From positions 1,674,001 through 1,738,000 of the forward strand of contig NZ_CP136187.1 in assembly GCF_033193315.1 (NCBI RefSeq): 64,000 nucleotides of DNA, read 5' to 3'. Each line of letters starts with the position of its first letter. The first letter of the stretch is position 1. Source of the stretch: Agathobaculum sp. NTUH-O15-33 (GTDB lineage Bacteria > Bacillota > Clostridia > Oscillospirales > Butyricicoccaceae). Below the pieces are notes generated by a model. That model saw only the letters and a list, made by a program, of their open reading frames with translations. It was not told where the DNA came from and searched no databases. The translations under genes and the position numbers were made by a program. Positions 24,628 through 34,343 of this stretch are shown piece by piece.

Positions 24628-27600
24628 GTGCCGGGTAAACTGACAGACTTTTTTGAGCGGTGCAGGGACAGCATCGCGACGCAGCAACTCGCCGGGGGCG
24701 AGGTGCGCTCGCTGGCGTTTGGCGACGATAAAACGGTGATGGTGGTCGAGCTGGACCTGCACGATACCGTGGTCAGCCGCGCGCAGCTGCGCGAGGTGGA
24801 AAGCTGTATCGCGAGCGCTTACGATTTAAAGCGTGTCTTTGTCGAGCCGCGCTACGAGCTGAGCGAGCCGACGCCCGCCTATATCGAAACCCTATATGAA
24901 GACATGGCGTTTCGCATGCCGTCCGCCCGCGGCCTGCTGCGCGCGGACGCTTGGCGGTATGAGGACGGCGGCGTGTCCGTTCCCATGGACGAGGTGAGCG
25001 AAAAGCATTTTGCCGTTGCGCTTCGCCAGCTGGAACGCCGCATCGCGGACGAGCTGGGCACGCCCTGTCCGGTGCGCGCCGTCCGTGCCGAAACGGACGC
25101 TTACGATGCGCCGCTCGCGGAAGAGCACCGCGAAAAGATCCTGCAAAAGGCGATTGCAAACGAAGCGCAGGCCGCCGCAGCGGCCGAGCCGAAGCCCAAA
25201 AAGCCGCGCCCCGCGCCCCGGCAGGAGGGCGGAGCCTACGCCCGCCCCCGCACCGAAAAGGTGCGCGAGACCGATCTGCTGTTCGGCAAGCTGATGCAGG
25301 ACCCGATCGTTTCGGTCAATGAAGCCGTGATGGCGTACGATATGGTCACCATTCAAGGCGAGGTGTTCTTTACCGATCACCGCGATATCAAGAGCAAAAA
25401 AACGGGCAAGGACTATGTCAAGCTCGCTTTCGATATGACCGACCGCACCAACTCGGTACGGATCAGCAAGTTTTTTCCCGCCGATAAGGCGGGCGATATC
25501 GCATCGAGCATCAAGCCCGGGCTTTACTGCACCGTACAGGGCAAAATGACCTTTGATTCCTTTGCCAAGGAAATGGTGTTGGAGCCGACCGCCATCGTCA
25601 AGGCCAAAAAGCCCATGCGGCAGGATAAGGCCGAAGGGTTGAAGCGCGTCGAACTGCATCTGCACACCAATATGTCCGCGATGGACGGTATGAGCGCGAC
25701 CTCCGCGCTTTTATGCCGCGCGGCCAGCTGGGGCCACCGCGCGATGGCGATCACCGACCACGGCGTGGCGCAGGCTTTCCCCGAAGCGCTGCACGCGCAG
25801 GAGGGCAAGCAAAAGGATGTCATCGGCGATATGAAGATCATTTACGGCGTCGAGGCGTACTATATCAACGATGAGGACACGATCTCCGTTGTGCGCGGCA
25901 AATCCAACGAGCCGCTGAACGGCACCTTCATCGTATTCGATCTGGAGACCACCGGCCTCAATCCCGCGAGCGAGGAGATCACCGAGATCGCGGCCGTGCG
26001 CGTCAAGGACGGCGCGATCATGGATTCGTTCCAAACCTACGTCAATCCTCACAAGCCGATCCCGGAGGAGATCACAAAGCTGACCGGCATTTCGGATGAA
26101 ACGGTCGCGGACGCGCCCGAGCTTGCCGAAGCCGTGCCCAAATTCCTCGACTGGGCGGGGGCGTACCCCTTTGTCGCGCACAACGCGGGCTTTGATATGG
26201 GCTTTTTACGCACGGCATGCAAACGGCTTTCGATCGAAAAGGAGTTTACCTCGATCGATACGCTGGAAATGTCGCGTATGATGCTGCCGCATCTGCACAA
26301 GTTCAAGCTGAATATACTGGCCAAGGAGCTGCAGGTAGGTCCCTTTGAGCACCACCGCGCCAGCGAGGACGCCGCCGTGCTGGGCCGCATTTTTGTCAAG
26401 CTGCTCACCCGCTTGCAGGAGGAGTTCCACGCGGTAACGGTTTCCGATATCAATCCCGTGCTGGCCGCGCAGACCGATCGCAAAAACAAGCTGAAAAACC
26501 TGCCCCGGTATCATTTCATCATTCTGGTCAAAAATCAGGCCGGGTTGCGCAACCTGTACCAGTTGATCTCCAAAAGCTTTTTGGAATACTACAACAAACG
26601 CCCCATCATGCCGCGCAGCGAGCTGATCCGCCACCGCGAAGGGCTGATCTTCGGTTCGGCCTGCGAAGCGGGCGAGGTGTTCCGGGCCATGACGGGCGGC
26701 GCGGAGGACGCGGAGCTGGAACGTCTTGCCTCCTTTTATGATTATTTAGAGATACAGCCGACCGGCAACAACAACTTTATGCTTGCCAAGGGCATGGCAA
26801 AGGACGAGGAGCAGCTGCGCGATTGGAACCGCAAGATTCTCGCGATCGCGGACAAGCTCGGCAAGCCTTGCTGCGCCACGGGCGACGTGCACTTTTTAGA
26901 GCCCGAGGACGAAGCGTTCCGCCGCATCCTCATGGCGGGGCAGGGCTTCGGCGACGCGGATAACCAAGCGCCCCTATACCTGAAAACGACGGATGAGATG
27001 CTAAAGGAATTTTCCTATCTGGGCGCCGACCGCGCGTATGAGGTGGTCGTGAAAAACACCAACATGGTGGCGGATTGGTGCGATATCATCCGCCCGGTGC
27101 CGCGCGAAAACTACCCGCCCCATATCGACGGCGCGGAGGAAGATCTGCGCAATATGAGCTATGAAAAAGCGAAGCGCATCTACGGCGACCCGCTGCCCGA
27201 GCTGGTACAGGCGCGTCTGGACCGCGAGCTGAACTCCATCATCGGCAACGGCTACGCGGTCATGTACATCATCGCGCAGAAGCTGGTGACCAAGTCTCTG
27301 TCGGACGGGTACTTGGTCGGTTCTCGCGGTTCGGTCGGTTCGTCGTTCGCGGCGTTTACCTCGGATATCACGGAGGTAAATTCACTGCCGCCGCATTATT
27401 TGTGCCCGGATGATAAGTATATCGAGTGGCACGACGAGTATTCCTGCGGCGTGGATCTGCCGGATAAGCTGTGCCCCAACTGCGGCAAGCCGCTCACCAA
27501 GGAGGGCTTCGGCATACCGTTTGAGACCTTCTTGGGCTTTGAGGGCGATAAGGTGCCCGATATCGATCTAAATTTCGCGGGCGAATACCAGTCCCGTATC

Positions 27601-29001
27601 CACTATTACACGGGCGAGATATTCGGACACGACCATGTGTTCCGCGCGGGCACGATCGGCACGGTCGCGGAAAAGACGGCCTACGGCTATGTCAAAAAAT
27701 ATATGGACGAGCGCGGCATCGAATGCTCGCGCGCGGAAGAAAATCGCCTTGCTGCGGGCTGCACGGGCGTGCGCCGTACCTCGGGCCAGCATCCGGGCGG
27801 CGTGGTCGTCGTGCCCAAAGAGATCGAGATCTACGACATCTGCCCGGTGCAGCACCCGGCAGACGACCCGGATTCCGATATCATCACCACCCATTTTGAA
27901 TACCACTCGATCGACGCCAACCTGCTCAAGCTGGACGAGCTCGGCCATGATGATCCGACCATGATACGTCATCTGGAAAATCTGACCGGCGTCAACGCGC
28001 AGGAGATTCCGCTGGACGACCCGGAGACGATGAGCCTGTTCCATAGCTGCAAGGCGCTGAAATACACGGGCGAAAACCCGGATACCGATGCCATTTTGGG
28101 CGACCTCGGCTGTGTCGCCGTGCCGGAGTTCGGTACCAAGTTCGTGCGCGGCATGGTAAAGGAGACGCATCCCTCCACCTTCGCGGAGCTGGTCTCTATT
28201 TCCGGCCTGTCCCACGGCACGGATGTGTGGCTGGGCAACGCGGCCGAGCTGGTCCGCAAGGGCATTCCGCTTTCCGGCTGTATATGCTGCCGCGACGATA
28301 TCATGAACTATCTGATTTTGCAGGGCGTTAAGCCCAAGCTGGCGTTCAAGACCATGGAATCCGTCCGAAAGGGCAAGGGCCTGACCGAGGAAATGGAAGC
28401 CGCCATGCTGGAACAAAACGTGCCGGACTGGTATATCGATTCCTGCAAAAAAATCAAGTATATGTTCCCCAAGGCGCACGCGGTCGCTTATGTTATGATG
28501 GCGTTCCGCATCGCGTGGTTCAAGGTGCACCGGCCGCTGGCGTTCTATTCGGCGTATTTCTCCGTGCGCGCCAAGGGCTTTGACGCATCCTGCATGATCC
28601 GGGGCGACAAGGTGTGTCTGGACAAAATGCGGGAACTGCAAATGAAGGACCGCGAAAAGACCATCACCGCGGCAGAAAAGGAAATGATGGTAACGCTTGA
28701 GGTTTGCCACGAGTTTTACCGCCGCGGATTTACCTTTGAGCCGATGGACGTTTACGCTTCGGACGCGACGACCTTTTTGGTCACGGAGACCGGCCTGATC
28801 CCGCCGTTCACCTCAATGCCCGGCATTGGCGAGCAAGCGGCGCTGAACATCGTGGAGGAGCGTGGAAACGGTAACTTCCTCTCCGCCGAGGAGCTCGCCG
28901 TGCGTTGCCCCAAGGTATCCAAGTCTGTCATTGAATTGCTGGATCAGATCGGCGCGCTGGGCTCCATGCCCAAAACCACCCAGATCAGCCTGTTTGCATA
29001 A
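24628..29001 (+). CDS. polC: DNA polymerase III, PolC-type alpha subunit
   Basis: 1457 aa replicative polymerase of Firmicutes. Domains in order: N-terminal domain; OB domain near residues 225-320 (TIQGEVFFTDHRDIKSKKTG); PHP domain starting with ELHLHTNMSAMDG near 345; inserted DEDD proofreading exonuclease (FDLETTGLNPASEEITEIAA near 434, VAHNAGFDMGF, HRASEDAA) characteristic of PolC; then the rest of PHP, palm with VPDIDLNFAGEYQ near 976, fingers, and a C-terminal region with GIGEQAALNIVEERG. The start is GTG with GGAG upstream. It closes the growth cluster. Confidence 0.98.
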   Translation: MPGKLTDFFERCRDSIATQQLAGGEVRSLAFGDDKTVMVVELDLHDTVVSRAQLREVESCIASAYDLKRVFVEPRYELSEPTPAYIETLYEDMAFRMPSARGLLRADAWRYEDGGVSVPMDEVSEKHFAVALRQLERRIADELGTPCPVRAVRAETDAYDAPLAEEHREKILQKAIANEAQAAAAAEPKPKKPRPAPRQEGGAYARPRTEKVRETDLLFGKLMQDPIVSVNEAVMAYDMVTIQGEVFFTDHRDIKSKKTGKDYVKLAFDMTDRTNSVRISKFFPADKAGDIASSIKPGLYCTVQGKMTFDSFAKEMVLEPTAIVKAKKPMRQDKAEGLKRVELHLHTNMSAMDGMSATSALLCRAASWGHRAMAITDHGVAQAFPEALHAQEGKQKDVIGDMKIIYGVEAYYINDEDTISVVRGKSNEPLNGTFIVFDLETTGLNPASEEITEIAAVRVKDGAIMDSFQTYVNPHKPIPEEITKLTGISDETVADAPELAEAVPKFLDWAGAYPFVAHNAGFDMGFLRTACKRLSIEKEFTSIDTLEMSRMMLPHLHKFKLNILAKELQVGPFEHHRASEDAAVLGRIFVKLLTRLQEEFHAVTVSDINPVLAAQTDRKNKLKNLPRYHFIILVKNQAGLRNLYQLISKSFLEYYNKRPIMPRSELIRHREGLIFGSACEAGEVFRAMTGGAEDAELERLASFYDYLEIQPTGNNNFMLAKGMAKDEEQLRDWNRKILAIADKLGKPCCATGDVHFLEPEDEAFRRILMAGQGFGDADNQAPLYLKTTDEMLKEFSYLGADRAYEVVVKNTNMVADWCDIIRPVPRENYPPHIDGAEEDLRNMSYEKAKRIYGDPLPELVQARLDRELNSIIGNGYAVMYIIAQKLVTKSLSDGYLVGSRGSVGSSFAAFTSDITEVNSLPPHYLCPDDKYIEWHDEYSCGVDLPDKLCPNCGKPLTKEGFGIPFETFLGFEGDKVPDIDLNFAGEYQSRIHYYTGEIFGHDHVFRAGTIGTVAEKTAYGYVKKYMDERGIECSRAEENRLAAGCTGVRRTSGQHPGGVVVVPKEIEIYDICPVQHPADDPDSDIITTHFEYHSIDANLLKLDELGHDDPTMIRHLENLTGVNAQEIPLDDPETMSLFHSCKALKYTGENPDTDAILGDLGCVAVPEFGTKFVRGMVKETHPSTFAELVSISGLSHGTDVWLGNAAELVRKGIPLSGCICCRDDIMNYLILQGVKPKLAFKTMESVRKGKGLTEEMEAAMLEQNVPDWYIDSCKKIKYMFPKAHAVAYVMMAFRIAWFKVHRPLAFYSAYFSVRAKGFDASCMIRGDKVCLDKMRELQMKDREKTITAAEKEMMVTLEVCHEFYRRGFTFEPMDVYASDATTFLVTETGLIPPFTSMPGIGEQAALNIVEERGNGNFLSAEELAVRCPKVSKSVIELLDQIGALGSMPKTTQISLFA

Positions 29002-29018
29002 GAAAACAAAGGAAGGGC

Positions 29019-29047
29019 TTGACAGGATGTGTTTTCCGTGGTATTAT
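29019..29047 (+). promoter_or_regulatory. Promoter of the histidine operon
   Basis: TTGACA (29019-29024), 17 bp, TATTAT (29042-29047). No T-box or long leader follows; the ATG is about 33 nt from the predicted start. Confidence 0.8.
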
Positions 29048-29086
29048 TTTAACGCGATAAAGTAATGAAGGAGATAACGGAGAGAC

Positions 29087-30709
29087 ATGAACCGTTTTAG
29101 CATTTCCACGCCTGAGGGCACGAGAGACCTGCTCTTTGCTTCGTGCAAGGCGCTGCGTCAGACAGAGGCCGCCATCCGCACAGCGCTTGAAACACAGGGC
29201 TTCAGCGAGATTATTACGCCGGCGGTAGAGTATTTCGATGTGTTCCACGCGGCCAACCCGGAACTCGATCAGGAAAACATGCTGAAGATCATCGACCGGT
29301 CGGGCCGCATCTGCGTCGCCCGTCCGGACAATACGACTCCGATCGCCCGCGTCGCGGCGACGCGTCTGAGCGATACGGCGCTGCCCGTCAAGCTGTATTA
29401 CAGCCAAAAGGTATTCCGTTCGGTCAGCGGCGATCACGGACATAAGGGCGAATTCTTGCAGATCGGCGCGGAGCTGATCGGCGCGGACGGTCTGGAAGCC
29501 GACCGCGATATTCTCTCCGCCGCGTTTGGGGCGCTGCGGCAGGCGGGCGCGGACAGCTTCCGCATCGAGCTGGGCCACGCGGAAATCTACAAGGCGCTGA
29601 TCGAAGCGCTGGGCGTGGACGGACAGACGGCGGAATCCATTCGCCGCCTGATCGAGAACAAATCCTTTGCCGCCCTTGGCGACGCGCTGGAGCCTTACGC
29701 CGACCGCTCGGCCGCGCGCGCGCTGCGCGCCATGCCGCAGCTTTTCGGCGGTATCGAGGTGCTGGACGAGGTGGAAACGCTTACCGGCAACGTGCGCGTG
29801 CTGGGCGCGGTTTCCTACTTGCGCCGCCTGTATGCCGCGCTGGAAAAAGTGGGCTGCGGCGATCGGGTTATGATCGATCTCGGGCTGGTGCACGAAATGG
29901 ATTACTACACCGGCGTGATGTTCCGCGGCTATATCGGCGGTGCGGGCGCCGCCATCCTTTCCGGCGGGCGCTATAACGCGCTGTGCGCGAAGTTTGGGCG
30001 CGATCTGCCCGCGGGCGGCTTCGGCATCGATGTGGAAAGCGTGGCGGACAGCCTGCTTTCCGGCGCCAAGCCCGAAGCGGCCGAGCGCCGCGGCACCGTG
30101 CGCATCGCGCTGACCAAGGGCCGCTTGGAAAAGAAAACGCTTGCGCTGCTGGGTAACGCGGGCTATGATATATCCGAACTGGAAGCGGGCTCGCGCAAGC
30201 TGATCTTCGCGCTGCCCGATAAGGGCGTGGAGATCGTGCTCGCCAAGGCGGCGGATGTGATCACCTACGTTGAGCACGGCGTGTGCGACATGGGCGTGGT
30301 CGGCAAGGATACGATCATGGAAAAGGGCGGCAGCTTTTACGAAATGGTCGATCTGGGCTTTGGCAAATGCCGCTTCGCGTTGGCCACCAAGAAGGGCAAG
30401 GACGCTTACGGCGGCTATAAGACCCCGGTCATCGCGACGAAGTACCCGAATGTGACCAAGGCGTTTTTCAGCCGCAAGAACATGGATGTGGAGACCATTA
30501 AGATCGAGGGCTCGGTCGAGCTAGCGCCGCTTTTAGAGCTGGCGGACGCGATCGTCGACATCGTGGAGACCGGCACGACGCTAAAGGAGAACGGCCTCGA
30601 GGTCATCGAGGACGTGGCGCCCGTTTCCGCGCGCGTCATCGTAAACCTCGCTTCCGCCAAAATGAAAAAGGCGGCTATTCAAACGGTGATAAAGGACCTT
30701 GATAATTAG
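29087..30709 (+). CDS. hisZG: ATP phosphoribosyltransferase: fused HisZ regulatory and HisG catalytic chains
   Basis: 540 aa single frame. Residues about 1-325 are HisZ, a histidyl-tRNA-synthetase-like regulatory chain (TPEGTRDLL, RPDNTTPIARVAATRL, YYSQKVFR, EFLQIGAELIG, GGRYNAL). Residues about 332-540 are the short HisG (TVRIALTKGRLEKKTLALL, DMGVVGKDTIME, FSRKNMDVETIKIEGSVELAPLLELAD, IVDIVETGTTLKENGL). The two are normally separate genes forming a hetero-octamer; here a linker of only about 10 residues joins them. The enzyme starts histidine synthesis from ATP and PRPP and is the feedback point. I see no frame break or internal ribosome site at the junction. Confidence 0.93.
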   Translation: MNRFSISTPEGTRDLLFASCKALRQTEAAIRTALETQGFSEIITPAVEYFDVFHAANPELDQENMLKIIDRSGRICVARPDNTTPIARVAATRLSDTALPVKLYYSQKVFRSVSGDHGHKGEFLQIGAELIGADGLEADRDILSAAFGALRQAGADSFRIELGHAEIYKALIEALGVDGQTAESIRRLIENKSFAALGDALEPYADRSAARALRAMPQLFGGIEVLDEVETLTGNVRVLGAVSYLRRLYAALEKVGCGDRVMIDLGLVHEMDYYTGVMFRGYIGGAGAAILSGGRYNALCAKFGRDLPAGGFGIDVESVADSLLSGAKPEAAERRGTVRIALTKGRLEKKTLALLGNAGYDISELEAGSRKLIFALPDKGVEIVLAKAADVITYVEHGVCDMGVVGKDTIMEKGGSFYEMVDLGFGKCRFALATKKGKDAYGGYKTPVIATKYPNVTKAFFSRKNMDVETIKIEGSVELAPLLELADAIVDIVETGTTLKENGLEVIEDVAPVSARVIVNLASAKMKKAAIQTVIKDLDN

Positions 30710-30852
30710 TAATTAGGAATGAGTAATTAGTAATTAGGAGCTAAGCGTCAGGCTTTCGATGTCTGACAGAAATAGTGTCTATTTGTAATAAAAGTTGCGC
30801 GCAAGGCGCGCTTCCACAATTACTAATTACTAACTATGAATTACTAATTCCT
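30704..30852. repeat. Heptamer-arm palindromic element 1 (hisZG/hisD gap)
   Basis: Left arm of AATTAGT/AATTAGG units starting inside the hisZG stop codon, right arm the reverse complement ending just before the hisD ribosome site. The centre has two hairpins, one GCGCGC-AAG-GCGCGC and one GTCAG/CTGAC. Confidence 0.8.
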
Positions 30853-30865
30853 GGAGGGATTGAAA

Positions 30866-32167
30866 GTGTTTTTAAAAACAGTCCTCGCGGACGGGACGGC
30901 TGAGCATGCTGTTCTGCGCGAGATGAAGGCGCGCGCCGCGGGCGCGCGCGGCGATATCGAACAGACCGTGCGCGCGATCATGGACGACGTGCAGGCGCGC
31001 GGCTTTGACGCGGTTTGTGAATACGCGGAAAAATTCGATAAGCAAAAGCCCTATCTCGTCGGGCGGGAGCTGCTTGAGCGAGCGTATGACAGCTGCGAGC
31101 CGGGGCTGATCGCGGCGCTGGAAAAGGCGGCGGCCAATATCCGCGATTATCACGAGCAAATGCTGGCGAAAAGCTGGCAGTGGCAGCGCGCGCCGGGTGA
31201 AACGCTGGGGCAGACCGTGCGCGGTCTTTCCCGCGTCGGCCTGTATGTGCCGGGCGGCACGGCGGCCTATCCGTCCTCGGTGCTGATGAACGCCATTCCC
31301 GCCAAGGTCGCGGGGGTAGGGGAGCTCATCATGGTCACCCCGCCGACGGAGAATATGTCGAAGGAAGTGCTCGCCGCGGCCAAGATCGCGGGCGTCGACA
31401 CCGTGATCGCGGTGGGCGGCGTGCAGGCCGTCGCGGCGCTTACCTTTGGGGCGGGCTTTATCCCGCAGGTGGATAAGATCGTCGGCCCGGGCAACGCCTT
31501 TGTCGCGGCGGCGAAAAAGCTGGCTTACGGCACGGTGGATATCGATATGATCGCCGGACCGTCCGAGGTGCTGGTTATCGCCGACCACACGGCCGACCCG
31601 ACGTATGTCGCGGCCGACCTGCTTTCTCAGGCCGAGCACGATCGGTTGGCTTCGGCCGTGCTGCTGACCGATTCGATGGCGCAGGCGCAAGCCATTTCGT
31701 GCGAGATGGAGCGGCAGGGCAAGCAAATGCCGCGCTGGGATATCATCCGTGAAAGCGTTCAAAACTACGGCTGCGCGATCGTATTCGAGGAGCTGGCGGA
31801 TGCTTGCCGCGTGGCCGATCAGGTCGCGCCCGAGCATCTGGAGATCGTCACCGCCGAGCCGCGCGAGTGGCTGCCTTATCTGCACAACGCGGGCGCGATC
31901 TTTCTGGGCGGGTACGCGCCCGAGCCGCTTGGCGACTATATGGCGGGCCCGTGCCACGTGCTGCCCACCTCAGGTACGGCGCGGTTTTTCTCGCCGCTGT
32001 CGACCGATACCTTTCTTAAAAAGACCAGCGTGATCGAATACACGCGGGACGCGCTCGCGGGCTATGCAAACGATATTATCGCCTTGGCAGAGGCCGAGCA
32101 TTTAAACGCGCACGCAAACTCCATCGCCGTGCGCTTTCAGGAGGAAACGGAAGATGCGGAAAGCTGA
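30866..32167 (+). CDS. hisD: Histidinol dehydrogenase
   Basis: About 433 aa; oxidises histidinol to histidine in two NAD-dependent steps with zinc. Motifs: GLYVPGGTAAYPSSVLMNAIPA (read as VPGGTAAYPSS), IAGPSEVLVIAD, LLSQAEHD, and APEHLEI. The GTG at 30866 is seven bases after GGAGGG; a TTG at 30860 is too close. It overlaps hisB by 14 bp, which suggests coupled translation. Confidence 0.95.
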   Translation: MFLKTVLADGTAEHAVLREMKARAAGARGDIEQTVRAIMDDVQARGFDAVCEYAEKFDKQKPYLVGRELLERAYDSCEPGLIAALEKAAANIRDYHEQMLAKSWQWQRAPGETLGQTVRGLSRVGLYVPGGTAAYPSSVLMNAIPAKVAGVGELIMVTPPTENMSKEVLAAAKIAGVDTVIAVGGVQAVAALTFGAGFIPQVDKIVGPGNAFVAAAKKLAYGTVDIDMIAGPSEVLVIADHTADPTYVAADLLSQAEHDRLASAVLLTDSMAQAQAISCEMERQGKQMPRWDIIRESVQNYGCAIVFEELADACRVADQVAPEHLEIVTAEPREWLPYLHNAGAIFLGGYAPEPLGDYMAGPCHVLPTSGTARFFSPLSTDTFLKKTSVIEYTRDALAGYANDIIALAEAEHLNAHANSIAVRFQEETEDAES

Positions 32168-32729
32168 GATCACGCGGAAAACCAAAGAGACCGATATCGC
32201 GCTGACGCTCGATCTGGACGGCAGTGAGCGGCAGATCGACACCGGCATCGGCTTTTTTGATCATATGCTGTGTTCCTTCGCCGTGCATTCCGGTTTTGGC
32301 CTGACGCTTCGCTGCAAGGGCGATCTGGAGGTGGACGGACACCACACGGTGGAGGATTGCGGCATCGCGCTCGGTCAGGCGCTGAGTAAATGTCTGGGCG
32401 ACAAGGCGGGCATCGCGCGGTTTGGTCAGGCGTTTGTACCCATGGACGAAGCGCTTGGCTTTTGCGCGCTCGATATTTCGGGGCGGCCCTATTTGGTATT
32501 CGACGCGCCCATGCCCCAGCCGATGTGCGGGAGCTACGATACCTGTTTGACGGTGGAGTTCATGCGCGCGCTGTCCATGAACGCCGGACTGACGCTGCAT
32601 TTAAAAGCTGAATACGGTGATAACGCGCACCATATTACGGAAGCGCTCTTCAAGGCGCTGGCCCGTGCGCTGAAGCAGGCCGTGACCCAAACCGGCGGCG
32701 GCGTGCTTTCCGCCAAGGGGGTACTTTGA
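32154..32729 (+). CDS. hisB: Imidazoleglycerol-phosphate dehydratase
   Basis: 191 aa, the monofunctional bacterial form without a fused phosphatase. Motifs: DTGIGFFDHML, GDLEVDGHHTVEDCGIALG and HHITEALFKALARAL with the manganese-binding histidines. It overlaps the hisD end. No histidinol-phosphatase or hisC aminotransferase is found in the operon. Confidence 0.96.
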   Translation: MRKAEITRKTKETDIALTLDLDGSERQIDTGIGFFDHMLCSFAVHSGFGLTLRCKGDLEVDGHHTVEDCGIALGQALSKCLGDKAGIARFGQAFVPMDEALGFCALDISGRPYLVFDAPMPQPMCGSYDTCLTVEFMRALSMNAGLTLHLKAEYGDNAHHITEALFKALARALKQAVTQTGGGVLSAKGVL

Positions 32730-32806
32730 TTTGAGGTGCGCTTTGGCAGGCGTCGCAACGACAAGTTATGGGCAAGCAAGAGGTAAATAAGTGACATACG
32801 CCCTAT

Positions 32807-32982
32807 AGGCTCCCCCCGACGAGGGGGGAGCTGGGCCGCGCGAAGCGCGGGTCTGAAGGGGGGCGTAAGGGCGGGCGTACCGAAACAGTAGCGCTCCGTT
32901 CTTTCAAGGCGCTTTCCGTTCAGCCCCCTATTCGTCACGCGCATACTGCGCGCGCCACCTTCCCCTCGTCGGGGGAAGGCCA
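32807..32982. repeat. Long interrupted inverted repeat (hisB/hisH gap)
   Basis: Two related GC-rich halves in opposite orientation: each contains CCCCGACGAGGGG, a short GCGCG hairpin and a run of G or C (32807-32866 and 32921-32982), about 55 bp apart. It fills most of the 286-bp gap. Similar 'CCCGACGAGGGG' palindromic repeats are known to me from many gut Clostridia; origin by a mobile repeat is inferred. Confidence 0.7.
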
Positions 32983-33015
32983 AAGGGCAGCGGTGCACCA
33001 TAAAGAAGGAGTATT

Positions 33016-33633
33016 ATGAGCTATATTGGGATAGTGGATTACGGCGCGGGAAACCTGATGAGCGTACATAATTCGCTGGATTATCTGGGATATGAAAATA
33101 AAATCGCGGACACTGCGGCGGATCTCGAAAACGCCGCCGCCCTCATCCTGCCCGGCGTGGGCGCGTTTCCGGACGCCATGGCGGCGCTTACCGCATCGGG
33201 GCTGACGGACGCGGTGAAAAAGGCGGCGGGGGAAAAACCGTTTCTCGGCATTTGCCTTGGCATGCAAATGCTGTTTGAAGAGTCCGACGAGGTGCGCCCG
33301 TGCACGGGGCTGGGCCTGCTGCCCGGCCGTATTGAGCGCATCGAGACTGCGTATAAGCTGCCGCAGATCGGCTGGAACACGCTGCGTGTTTTGCGGCCCA
33401 ACGCGATGACCGCGGGCATACAGGACGGCGACTGCGTGTACTTCGTGCACAGTTTTATGGCAAAACCCGCCGATGCGGCGGATCTTGCCTGTGTGACCGA
33501 TTACGGCGCCGAGGTACCCGCCATGGTGGCGCGCGGCAATGTGTTCGGCTGCCAGTTTCACCCGGAAAAAAGCGGGGAAGTCGGTTTGCGGATGCTTCAA
33601 AACTTTGCGAAACTCACGGAGGTGGGGAAATGA
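33016..33633 (+). CDS. hisH: Imidazole glycerol phosphate synthase, glutaminase subunit
   Basis: 205 aa class-I glutamine amidotransferase. Catalytic Cys in LGICLGMQMLFE; His and Glu in CQFHPEKSGEVG. It feeds ammonia to HisF. GAAGGAG precedes the ATG; the stop overlaps hisA (ATGA). Confidence 0.96.
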   Translation: MSYIGIVDYGAGNLMSVHNSLDYLGYENKIADTAADLENAAALILPGVGAFPDAMAALTASGLTDAVKKAAGEKPFLGICLGMQMLFEESDEVRPCTGLGLLPGRIERIETAYKLPQIGWNTLRVLRPNAMTAGIQDGDCVYFVHSFMAKPADAADLACVTDYGAEVPAMVARGNVFGCQFHPEKSGEVGLRMLQNFAKLTEVGK

Positions 33634-34343
33634 GAATTTTACCGGCGATCGATTTAAAAAACGGTCAATGCGTGCGCCTGCAAAAGGGCGATTATGACAC
33701 GGCCCACAAGGTGGCGGAGGACGCGGTGGAGACCGCGCGCAGCTTTTTGGCGGCGGGCGCATCGCTCATCCATATGGTTGATCTGGACGGAGCCAAGGAC
33801 GGCTCCCAGCGCAATTACGACGTGGTGCGCCGCGTGCTGCGCGACGCGGGCGCGGCGGTAGAGCTGGGCGGCGGCATCCGCACGATGGAGGATGTCGATG
33901 TTGTGCTGGCGCTCGGCGTGTCCCGCGTGGTGATCGGTTCGGCGGCAATCAAAAACCCGCCGTTCGTCCGCGAAGCGGTGCGCAAATATGGGGATAAGAT
34001 CGCCGTTGGCATCGACGCGCGGGGCGGCACGGTCCGCACCGAGGGCTGGGTGCGCGATTCCGGCGTGGATTATATCTCCTTTGCCAAACGCATGGAGCAG
34101 TACGGCGTTCAGACCATTATTTTTACCGATATTGAAAAAGACGGCATGCTGGAAGGCCCTAGCTTTGACCAGCTTGCCGCGCTGCGGCAAGCTGTTTCGT
34201 GCGGGATCGTCGCGTCCGGCGGCGTATCTACGATCGAGGATATCAAGAAACTCAAGGCCCTCGGCATCGATGAAGCGATCGCGGGCAAAGCGGTCTACGC
34301 GGGCACGCTTGATCTTGCGGCGGCCATCGCCGCCGCAAAATAG
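33630..34343 (+). CDS. hisA: ProFAR isomerase (HisA)
   Basis: 237 aa TIM barrel. Motifs: ILPAIDLKNGQCVRL (catalytic Asp), MVDLDGA, ELGGGIRTMEDV, GIDARGG, FTDIEKDGMLEGP, and IVASGGVSTIEDI with phosphate-binding glycines. Overlaps the hisH stop by 4 bp with an AACTCACGGAGG ribosome site. It converts ProFAR to PRFAR. Confidence 0.95.
   Translation: MRILPAIDLKNGQCVRLQKGDYDTAHKVAEDAVETARSFLAAGASLIHMVDLDGAKDGSQRNYDVVRRVLRDAGAAVELGGGIRTMEDVDVVLALGVSRVVIGSAAIKNPPFVREAVRKYGDKIAVGIDARGGTVRTEGWVRDSGVDYISFAKRMEQYGVQTIIFTDIEKDGMLEGPSFDQLAALRQAVSCGIVASGGVSTIEDIKKLKALGIDEAIAGKAVYAGTLDLAAAIAAAK

Noticed and set aside
30710..30860. CRISPR or tRNA in the repeat-rich gaps of the his operon
   Set aside because: The units are 7 bp, have no spacers, and form one hairpin; no cloverleaf or TPsiC-arm sequence is present.
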